A DNA stretch of 64,000 nucleotides from Cordilura impudica (taxonomy: Eukaryota > Arthropoda > Insecta > Diptera > Scathophagidae), in the NCBI GenBank assembly GCA_963682025.1, contig OY821519.1, forward strand, positions 100,994,585-101,058,584. Direction: 5' to 3'. Position 1 is the stretch's first letter, and each line of letters begins with the position of its first letter. The notes under the pieces were generated by a model. That model was given only the letters and a program-made list of their open reading frames with translations, did no database searches and was not told the origin of the DNA. This document shows, in pieces, positions 56,225-64,000 of the stretch. The translations under genes and the position numbers were made by a program.

Positions 56225-56850
56225 TCAAAAGTTACTTTTTTAATAAAAGACACTTTTCTAATACTAGGTATTTTATAATGAAAGCTAATTTTTTAAGAAA
56301 ATGTACTTTTTTAATAAAATGTACTTTTTTAATGAAAAATACTTTTTTAATAATAGATATTTTTTTAAATAAGAGTAAAGATAACGGTACTATTTAATAA
56401 AAGGTACTTTTTTTAATAATATATATGTAGTTTTTTTTTAGTAAAAGGTACTTTTTAAAGAAAATGTATTGTTTTAAAGAAAAGGTACCTTTTTAATAAA
56501 AAGGTACTTTTTTTATTTGCATTTACTTTTTTTTGATAAAATTTACGTTTTATTAAAAGGTATTTTTTAATAAAAGCTAATTTTTGTAAGAAAATGTGCT
56601 TTTTAAGAAAAGGTGATTTTATAATAAAATGTACTTTTTTTATTAGAAGGTACTACTTAAAAAGGCACTTTATTAATAAAATGTACTTTTTAGTAAAAGG
56701 TACTTTTTTAAGAAAGGGTACTTTTTAAAGAAAAGATACTTTTTAAAGAAAAGATACTTTTTAAAGAAAATTTAATTTTTTAAGAAAAGGTAATTTTTAG
56801 GAAAATGTACTTTTTAATAAAAGGTAGTTCATTTATAAAAGGTATTGTGC
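56225..56850 (+). repeat. Minisatellite array 2, same unit as array 1
   Basis: About 30 imperfect copies of TTTTTAATAAAAGGTAC, more diverged than array 1. An intact run of TACTTTTTAAAGAAAAGA-type units lies at 56700-56765. Confidence 0.92.
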
Positions 56851-57919
56851 TTGATATAAAAATATGCACTAAAATAACTATTTTCATTTGAATCAAAACA
56901 AATAATAGTGTTAAATACGGTTTTGCCGTAATACCCTTCACTTGTTTGTGTCTTAAACTAAATATTATAACCACTGTTCTGTACGGTTACCATTTTAATA
57001 CAGTTTCCGATTCTTAATCTTTAAATTCTAATAATAAATTTAAATTTAGAGTTATTTTTCTTTTCTGAACAGTATAAATACTGGTCAGAACAATGATGTT
57101 TTTTCATAGAAAGAACAAATTTTTATCTGAAAAATTGCATCAGTTTTCTATTACTAAAGTAGAACACTTTTAAGATATATTTACAAGAGACCAAAGAGAA
57201 ATACTTTTCTAACCTAAAGCCAAAGTAAGGAATCATACTTTGCACTGTTTTGAGAGCTTAAAATTTATGCGACATTGACTAAAAGTCTTTGCAATTTTAG
57301 TTTTCCCTTATATCAGTGTAATGTTTAATATTTCTATCTGAATTTACGTGTAATATGTTAATTTAAAGATACAAACAAAGAGAGATTGAATATAAAAATA
57401 CAATAAAAATAAGTAGGAAGTTATATACACATATACTAATAGCTTTGGAAAAGTAAAAAGTTTTGTAAATAATATCATTTTTACATGTTGAGATGAAGAG
57501 TACATTTGCGCATACCTAAACAATTTTAAACATTTAAATGTGATGTACATAATGTCGAAACAAACCGATTATAACGAACCGATTATAACATGGGCTAATC
57601 TAAACACTTAATGCCAGAAAACGCTCTGATCAGCGATGTCAACTTAAAGTTTCGTGTTAAACTTAGCGTTTTTTAATAACCCAAAAACACTGTTTTCTAA
57701 TTTAGCACCTTAAATAAAAAAGTGTACCTTTTTGTATCTTATTTACAAAGTAATTTGGGAATATGAAATTTAATATGTAGATTCCACCAGAGAACAAACA
57801 TCGGATAAGAATAAAATTTGTTTTAATTCAGCATTTATGGGGTAAAAACGGCCAAAAATGGGAAAACTGGTACTTTTTAACTTTTAAATTTTAAGTTGAA
57901 AATACATTTTCTTAAAAAA
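56851..57919. other. AT-rich spacer
   Basis: A short direct repeat AACCGATTATAAC occurs twice at about 57563-57589. No gene. Confidence 0.45.
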
Positions 57920-57952
57920 ACAAGTAAGAAAATTATAGTCGGTCTAGACCCA
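57920..57952 (+). repeat. Family I head fragment (copy I)
   Basis: ACAAGTAAGAAAATTATAGT then CGGTCTAGACCCAAC; only the first 33 bases of the family. Confidence 0.8.
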
Positions 57953-58320
57953 ACATTTATTTTTACAAATAAATCTTATTTTTGATTTATAATTTTAATA
58001 ATTTTCGAACATAATATGAATAAAATATTTGTACTTAAATTTTGTTTTTTACTTTTTAATAATTTCGCGTTTAGTCCTAAAATTATGTATTTTTTTGCGA
58101 AATCACTGTTTGGTGTGTTCTCTATTGAAAGATAACAAATTTTTACAAAAAATACAATAAAAAAAAAAATAGATAAACTAAAAAGAAATATTTTTTAGTG
58201 AAGACAAAATAGTGGAAAGTTTTAATTAAACTACTTTATCAGAGTTGTTTAAAACATTAAAAACAGAAGAAGTTGTGAAAAAAAATGTATAGATTCTGAC
58301 GTTTTCTTTCAATTATTATA
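57953..58320. other. AT-rich spacer
   Basis: No gene; probably the 5' flank or left end of the following Tc1 relic. Confidence 0.4.
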
Positions 58321-58700
58321 AAATAATGGCAAGAATAAGGTTATATGAAGAGTTAAAAACCATAACAATAATTGATTTTAGTGCTGGTCGTAAGCAAAAG
58401 AACAATTGTGAGAAATTTTGTATAAATAAAGCCATAAATTCATTTTGTGTCGCAGGCCCCATAAAACGTGTCAAAGACAGGATAATTTAATGGCAAGAGC
58501 ATATAAACATGTCCAGAAATGCTACTTAAAGAAAGTAAAACTATGTGCTCGAACTGTTTCCCGAAGAGCAATTGAGGCTGATCTTGGTTGCTATCGTCCT
58601 GCGAGGATACCACTGATATCAGAAAAAAATCGCCTGGCTAGCATTAATCTTGCTAAAGAACACATGAACTGGAATTAGAATACTGTTGGCGAGAGTGTTG
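58321..58700 (+). pseudogene. Tc1-like transposase N-terminal relic
   Basis: ATG at 58326 opens a short HTH-like piece (MARIRLYEELKTITIIDFSA), and after frame breaks GPIKRVKDRIIxWQEHINMS-type and KKVKLCARTVSRRAIEADLG, CYRPARIPLISEKNRLASIN, LAKEHMNWN follow. This is the second HTH and linker of a Tc1 protein, the same family as 48225-49060. The catalytic domain is deleted: after 58690 only a 3' end with AAAGGTTTCCATTGTTTTG (58871) remains. Confidence 0.8.
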
Positions 58701-59157
58701 GCAAAAAAATTAAATATTTAAACGGCCAAAAAAATTTGCCTATAACCACACAGGACCAATCGCATTGGGGGTTTTACTATCATATAATAACCTGAAACAA
58801 TCGTTACTTATAAGAAGCATCAACCTTCAATACCACGACCATTATTTTATTCCATTGTGTTTTAGTATAGTAAAGGTTTCCATTGTTTTGTCAATAGCAC
58901 AAAAATTAATAATTCCAGGTGTTGTTATTTTTTTCTGAAGTTATGTAAATATTTCTTCTTTGTTAAATAAATAAAACATACAAATGTTTAAATTAATAAA
59001 AGTTTTTAATTTTATGATATATTTTTTTGGTAAAAAATATATATTGTTAAAAGTTTCCATCGTATTGTTAGTCATACTATATTTCTTATTATTTTTAAAT
59101 ATTACTATGGTTTTTATAATTATCTATAATATTAATTGGCTAGGGATTTCTTGTGCC
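58701..59157. other. AT-rich spacer including the Tc1 3' flank
   Basis: 58855-58985 is homologous to 49035-49180 (GCAAAGGTTTCCAATG and following), marking the non-coding 3' end of the Tc1 family. No gene. Confidence 0.5.
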
Positions 59158-59490
59158 CGATGTTTGGTCTACCGTTTTATCCCGATTTTGACCAAACGTA
59201 TATTATTTCAAAGGTATTTCTTTTTGGCCGTTTTGCATATTTACAAATTTTTAAATGTTTTCCTTTATTTTGAGTAAATTACATTTAAATTTCCTACTAA
59301 CACATACATAAAATTATACAATGCTATGTGTGTGTTTATTAAATTTGTTAATGTGTTTGTAATAAAAATGGTTTTTGTGTTGATTTGTGAATTGGCTATA
59401 ATTGTTTAGCATACCTTTAGGGTCGTTATTTAATGAAAAAATAAAATTTCCTAGAATTTGCACTCGAATTTCGAGGGCTGGAATCTGCTT
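59158..59490 (+). repeat. Dispersed repeat family II, copy 2
   Basis: Matches 39646-39990. Directly followed by ACTACGTAGCGGGTATACTG. Confidence 0.88.
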
Positions 59491-59559
59491 GTTATAATAA
59501 TTACGCTAACTACGTAGCGGGTATACTGCTAGTTGTACATATTTGAACTGCGTATATTT

Positions 59560-60290
59560 ATATAACGTACTTGTTTCATCTCACTATACCATCGACCCCA
59601 GTGTGCAGAGGGTATATATAAGTTTGTCATTCCGTTTGTAGTAATTAGAAAAAAAATTATGGATGCCATAAAATGTATATATATGTGATCCTTATAACAA
59701 GAGGAGTTGATATAGCGATGTTCGTCTGTTCGTCTGTGGAAATAACGATGACAGCTTCAATCGGACAGCTAGGGTGCTCGTTGGCATAAAAAATGATTCA
59801 CTAACATCCTAAGAAGTTTGCTATTTAAAATCGTCCAAATCGGTTGATTAGGTCCGGAGAATTGAAGAAGTAAAAAAAGTCTTGAAAAAATATGATTTGT
59901 CTATGTTGTTCTTGTCACGATCACGACCTCAATAGGATAACTGGGGGCGCTCGTTTCTAGTGAGAATAATTGACTAACATCATGAAAAATCATAAAAATC
60001 GTTTTATTAGGTCCCGAGAAATCATTGAAGAAGTAAAAAAAAATTTAAAAATATATGTTTCTGTATTGTTCTTGTTGTTATTCTAAATTTTGTGTTGTTG
60101 ACTTGTTGTTTTTGTGGTCGTTGTGGTAATAATATAATTAAAACTGGTAGAAAAATTTAAAAATTTCCATTGTTTTGGCATCACTAAAAAAATTTGTTAG
60201 ATAATTTTTGTCATCGCCACGAGCCTGCCTGCAAAGTTTCAGATCGATTAGGTCACGGGAAAGGGGTTAAAAATCGATCCAAAATTTTAT
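59560..60290 (+). repeat. Fly-type dispersed repeat (family IV)
   Basis: Contains GTGATCCTTATAACAAGAGG, GTTCGTCTGTTCGTCTGTGG and CTGCAAAGTTTCAGATCGAT, with an internal duplication (TAGGGTGCTCG near 59770 and GGGGGCGCTCG near 59944). I know closely similar words from repeats in other Diptera. No ORF. Confidence 0.65.
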
Positions 60291-60456
60291 CGACAAGCAG
60301 ACACAACGAGCAAAATTCACCAACATCTCAAGCAATAATGTTAATAAAAAACAGCAATGTAAATTTACCAAAAAAAATTGTATATATTAAGTTATTTAAA
60401 GAAAAACAACAATAACTTTTGGTGTATTTTTTGTGTGTAATATTTACATATAAATA
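60291..60456. other. AT-rich spacer
   Basis: No recognised feature up to the DD41D element. Confidence 0.4.
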
Positions 60457-61675
60457 AAGGGTTTTTCAATAAGAGCGCTACAAAAGTTTTTTTAAATAAA
60501 ACAAAAACGGTTTTGGATATCAATAAAATTCTTTATTCCTGTGAAAATACGTTCGATGCCATTTTGTATGGAGATCGATCTCTTTTGCATGGCCACCACG
60601 AGCACGCTTGCAGAAGTCCAGACGCTGAACCCAATTTTCGACGGTTTTCAAGCATAAATCGGCCGATACTGCTGCAATTTCACGTTCGATATTCGTACGA
60701 AGTTCATCAATCGTCGCTGGCTTGTTGGCATAGACCATAGACTTGACGTAGCCCCATAGGAAATAGTCCAACGGCGTCAAATCGCACGACCGAGGCGGCC
60801 AATCAACTGGACCATTTCGTGAGATAACACGTTCTCCAAACTTGGTTTCCAATAAATTGATTGTGACATTCGATGTGTGGCTTGTGGCGCCGTCCTGTTG
60901 GAACCACATGTCCTCCAAGTCCATATCATCCAATTGGGGCCAAAAATATTCGGTTATCATTGAACGGTAGCGATTCCCATTCACAGTAACGTGCAATGAT
61001 GACTCATAGAGTACGTGCGGATTGCTGTCTGACCAATAACGCATATTTTGTTTATTGACGAAGCCATTCAGCCAGAAATGAGCCTCATCACTGAAGATGA
61101 TTTTTCGATGAAAATCCGAATCATTTTCAAGTTGTTGCTCAGCCCAATTCACGAACATACGACGCTTGTGGTAGTCGAGCGGCTTCAGTTCTTGCGTCAA
61201 ATTGATCTTGTAAGGATGTAGGCCAAGATCTTTTCGCAAAATTCGCCACAACGACGTCACAGAGATGCCCAACGCTTGAGAACGACGTGTGAGAGACACA
61301 TTTGGGCTTTCTTCAACTGAAGCCTCAGCGGCAGCAATATTCTCGACACTACGGGCACTTATTTGTCTCACTGGCACGGGAACATTTTGTACTGTGCCTG
61401 TGGATTCAAATTTTTCCACTAGATGCTCAATTGTTGATCTGCTAGGACGATTATGACGACCATAAATTGGACGTAGCGCTCTTAACGTTGAGGCCACTGA
61501 CTCCGAATTTCGGTAGTAAATTTTAATAATTTCGACTCGTTGTTGGCTCGTATATCTTTCCATCATGAAATGGCAAACCTTACTGAAGAGAAATGTCAAA
61601 AGAGCGGCAAGAAATATGGCGTCGTTTGCTGTCCCTGTCTTTCTACTTTTGTAGCGTCCCTGTTGAAAAACCCTT
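60457..61675 (-). mobile_element. DD41D (rosa/VISITOR-type) mariner element, apparently intact
   Basis: Ends AAGGGTTTTTCAATAAGAGC (60457) and, inward from the right, AAGGGTTTTTCAACAGGGAC (61675); both continue CGCTACAAAAGT, so the TIR is about 32 bp with five or so mismatches. TA flanks both sides (60455-60456, 61676-61677). The 1219-bp body is almost filled by one uninterrupted transposase frame. It is the best-preserved element in the window. Confidence 0.93.
60520..61599 (-). CDS. DD41D mariner-family transposase, full length
   Basis: A cut-and-paste transposase of the IS630-Tc1-mariner superfamily acting at TA sites. The frame is 359 codons from the first ATG; the family start is more likely Met-12 or Met-13 (61566/61563), giving MERYTSQQRVEIIKIYY. 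Residues 13-70 form the first helix-turn-helix, about 105-125 the second (RSQALGISVTSLWRILRKDL). Catalytic residues are D171 (KIIFSDEAHF), D236 (MWFQQDGATSHT) and D278 (CDLTPLDYFLWG). The last two are separated by 41 residues, which defines DD41D. No stop or frameshift is seen and length matches mariners, so it may encode active protein. The W-G-Y-V-K-S-x-V-Y segment after D278 is typical. GC content is clearly above the surroundings, consistent with recent arrival. Confidence 0.94.
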   Translation of the reverse strand: MTFLFSKVCHFMMERYTSQQRVEIIKIYYRNSESVASTLRALRPIYGRHNRPSRSTIEHLVEKFESTGTVQNVPVPVRQISARSVENIAAAEASVEESPNVSLTRRSQALGISVTSLWRILRKDLGLHPYKINLTQELKPLDYHKRRMFVNWAEQQLENDSDFHRKIIFSDEAHFWLNGFVNKQNMRYWSDSNPHVLYESSLHVTVNGNRYRSMITEYFWPQLDDMDLEDMWFQQDGATSHTSNVTINLLETKFGERVISRNGPVDWPPRSCDLTPLDYFLWGYVKSMVYANKPATIDELRTNIEREIAAVSADLCLKTVENWVQRLDFCKRARGGHAKEIDLHTKWHRTYFHRNKEFY

Positions 61676-61677
61676 TA

Positions 61678-62404
61678 CATACATGCATATATTAAATAAT
61701 AAAATAATATACATATATTCTATATATGTACATGTACACATATATTTTATATACATATGTATATTCATAATAACCGCATGTTAGAAATAAATCGTTATAC
61801 GAGTATTATTTCATTTATATAAAATTCTATAATACGTATTTTTTTAGGGAAAATACATTTCTTTTGTATTAACAGACAGAGTGTCACTTCATTTTGCTCA
61901 GTGTTGCTATGCCACAGTAGATAGCGCCACAATTTTTGTTCCCTGCAATAGTTATTTCCATTTTAACATGAATGTCAATATTTTGAGTTAGACATCAAAC
62001 ACAACAATGTTAAGAGTATACACAGGGCTGGTGTTGTATTTCATACGTTTTTCTGTTATTATTTTAGAAATATGACCATAAGTTTGGCATATTAACTTTT
62101 TGTTTTGTTTACAAAATAGAGTTACCGAGTTCATCAATGAGTTCTTTGCTTTCAAAACAGTTCTACATAGTTAGATAAAATTATTATTTATTTATTATTA
62201 CATATAATTTTTTAAAATTGTTTATAATTACTAAAGCATTACTATTGACATAAATACAAAATTGCACCTTTTAAATTTTCCATTCAAATTTAAGAAAATA
62301 TTAATTCTAATAATTGGAATTCAGATTTCCAATTATCAATTGAATTTCTGAAAATCGTATTAAAATTAAAAAAAAAAATTTTTTTTTCTTAACAAATAAA
62401 CAAC
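61678..62404. other. AT-rich spacer
   Basis: (ATATGTA)-rich at 61680-61765. No gene. Confidence 0.45.
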
Positions 62405-62640
62405 AAACAAGTACATTTGCTTAAAAATCTACTTTTTTAAAAAAAGAAAATTTTCTTAAAAAGTATTTTTTTTAAGTACTCCATTTTTTAAAGATTACCT
62501 TTTTATAATGATAACTTTCTTCTTAAAGTAAATTTTCTTAGAAAGTTACCTTTCCTTAAACAAGAATCTTTTATATAAAATAACTTTTTGTAAATAATTT
62601 TTTTTTGAATGTAAATTCTTTTAAAGTACTTTAAAAAAAA
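62405..62640 (+). repeat. Degenerate minisatellite related to the 55013 arrays
   Basis: CTACTTTTTTAAAAAAAG, TACTCCATTTTTTAAAGA and TTACCTTTTTATAATGA units resemble the TTTTTAATAAAAGGTAC repeat, strongly diverged. Confidence 0.5.
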
Positions 62641-62744
62641 CACATTTTCCTGGTATATGGCAAACCAAAAATTGCCAAAATTTTGAGGAACTTTGATTTT
62701 GAAATACCGCATAATTTTTAGCTCTCAAAACATTGAAAAGTATT

Positions 62745-63206
62745 ATTCCTTATTGTGACTATTGGTATTTTGTTGCAACGCATGGAAAAATGAATTACGA
62801 CCCCATAAAGTATTTGTATTCTTAATCCCTATAACAACTCGAGTCCATATAATGTCCGTACATGAGTCTGTCTATCTGTTTTTTGAAATTACGGTCATTC
62901 AACAAAATAAACCATTTACCTGGGTAAAGTTAAAATAATATTGTTTGTCGTTACTACGAGCTGGTTGGTTTTTGAAATGGGTTAAATCGGGCATCACTGT
63001 GTCAAGATATGGTCTAAAATATGGAGATACCTCCAAAAATGCTAAAAAAAAATCGGTGTATTTGCTGAAATAATTTGGTAGTAATTTTAAAAAATTGTTT
63101 ACTTTTTCAAATATTTTATATATATATATATATATTATCAATACTCAAACCGAGGTGGACGGTATCAAAGATTCGGCACACCGAATTTAACACTCTTACT
63201 TGTTTT
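62745..63206 (-). repeat. Fly-type dispersed repeat (family III)
   Basis: On the minus strand it begins AAAACAAGTAAGAGTGTTAA then TTCGGTGTGCCGAATC (a palindrome), continues to AGACTCATGTACGGACATTA and AATACTTTATGGGGTCG and ends near 62745. The layout (ACAAGTAAG head, short palindrome, ACGGACAT region, TTTATGGGGTC) parallels family I and repeats I know in Drosophila and tephritids. Confidence 0.7.
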
Positions 63207-64000
63207 AATTCAAATCGCTTTTAAAAAAACATTTTCCTCCTCGTATTGTATTACTTATTAAATCTGTTGTTTGTTTTACTTTTTAAAACATTGCGCATTT
63301 GTATTAACTTCCCCATTTATGTTAAAATCTCTCTATTATGTTTTTACGAACATTACTTTTACGACCTTTATTACCATAACTATTAAACATTACATTATCT
63401 GTACATTTTCTTCCTTTTTGGCAATTGTAAGACTTTTTTTCTCGGGGACACATTATCCGAAAGCAACAGTCCAAAATGTAATTCCTTGATAATCATTTTA
63501 TTATGCATTCAAGTGTAAGTGCCACACATGAAATGTCACTTGAACTATTTCCAATAACAATTCAATGTATTATCATTCTCGTAATCCGAATATCATCATT
63601 GTTTAGTTAAATAGATGCCATTTATGTGCAGAAAGAAAGCATTTTTATTGAATTTATCAGATTTACAGAAATTCTTAACATGTACATGAATGGATAAAGA
63701 AATGAATGAAACAATTCAGGAATCAACTTGCATAGAAAACAATTTGAGATATTTTTAGAAAGTAGCCACACAGAATAAAGTTTTCATTTTAAACAGAATA
63801 TTTTTTTTTCCTTGTACAAGTATGATTTTTTTATATCTACTAATGGATTTTCTTAAAAGTTTTCTAAGGTGTCATAAGAGATGCATTATATGCATTAAAT
63901 ATTTTCCCAAACTAAACATTACAAACTAAATAAAACTTTTCTTGCAAGTATTTTCTACAAAGAAACTTTAATGGTTTTTTATAGCATACTTTTGTGGGTT
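63207..64000. other. AT-rich spacer to window end
   Basis: No gene or element recognised. The frame at 63271-63489 has no motif. Confidence 0.45.

Noticed and set aside
61860..62040. CAGTGTTGC and CAGGGCTGG words as hAT ends
   Set aside because: No matching inverted end or 8-bp duplication found nearby.

Overview
This is eukaryotic nuclear DNA from an insect, most plausibly a brachyceran (probably calyptrate) fly. It is very AT-rich, has short introns with GT..AG ends, and carries insect transposon families (Jockey-group LINEs, Tc1, mariner DD41D, hAT, pogo and Transib) plus short dispersed repeats of a type I know from flies. The species is inference. No tRNA, rRNA, CRISPR or prokaryotic-style operon was seen. 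I recognise no complete host gene. The window reads as intergenic or intronic DNA filled by nested mobile elements of different ages, and nearly every protein-like ORF belongs to one of them.

Layout, left to right. 1-1200: 3' part of a Jockey-type LINE (minus). 1250-1685: first copy of a dispersed repeat I call family I. 1871-2124 and 2933-3152: two short TIR elements. 3471-5760: hAT element with 8-bp target duplication and decayed transposase. 7899-10053: pogo/Tigger-like element with nearly intact, intron-containing transposase. 10056-13275: second Jockey-type LINE (plus), interrupted at 11596-12020 by a short TIR element. 14416-15176: family I. 16560-17109: the best candidate for a host exon (possible 5' UTR and start codon followed by a consensus splice donor). 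17941-18712: foldback structure. 19974-20229: minisatellite. 20771-21547: family I. 21915-22558: broken DUF4806-type gene. 22657-24319: Tc1 element with IR/DR ends.

26849-31237: a Tc1 transposase relic (minus) is split by a 3.9-kb Transib (RAG1-like) element at 27095-31040. Its ends begin with RSS-heptamer-like CACAGTG and CACAATG, and it is flanked by a 5-bp GC-rich target duplication. 31588-32115: 5'-truncated LINE with poly-A tail. 32275-37745: several TIR elements, family I and a DD41D mariner relic. 37900-38795: Tc1 and mariner relics. 42528-43813: AAAAATGA-type satellite with family I inserted. 43835-46868: hAT relic beside a longer copy of the poly-A LINE. 47860-49060: mariner and Tc1 relics. 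49208-50540: inverted pair of sequences, one carrying a complete hammerhead-ribozyme motif, on either side of a 755-bp TIR element. 52560-54260: degenerate element with a recurring GGACGCGACA word. 55013-56850: large minisatellite. 58321-58690: Tc1 relic. 60457-61675: an apparently intact DD41D mariner (intact TIRs, TA duplication, uninterrupted transposase). 62745-63206: another fly-type dispersed repeat.

The elements do not act as a pathway. Their nesting gives a relative chronology: Tc1 before Transib, Jockey LINE before the TWA-duplicating MITE, mariner before MITE, and satellite before family I. The observations most worth following are the Transib insertion, the hammerhead motif, the 17-bp direct repeats around a truncated family I copy, the intact DD41D element and the candidate host exon.
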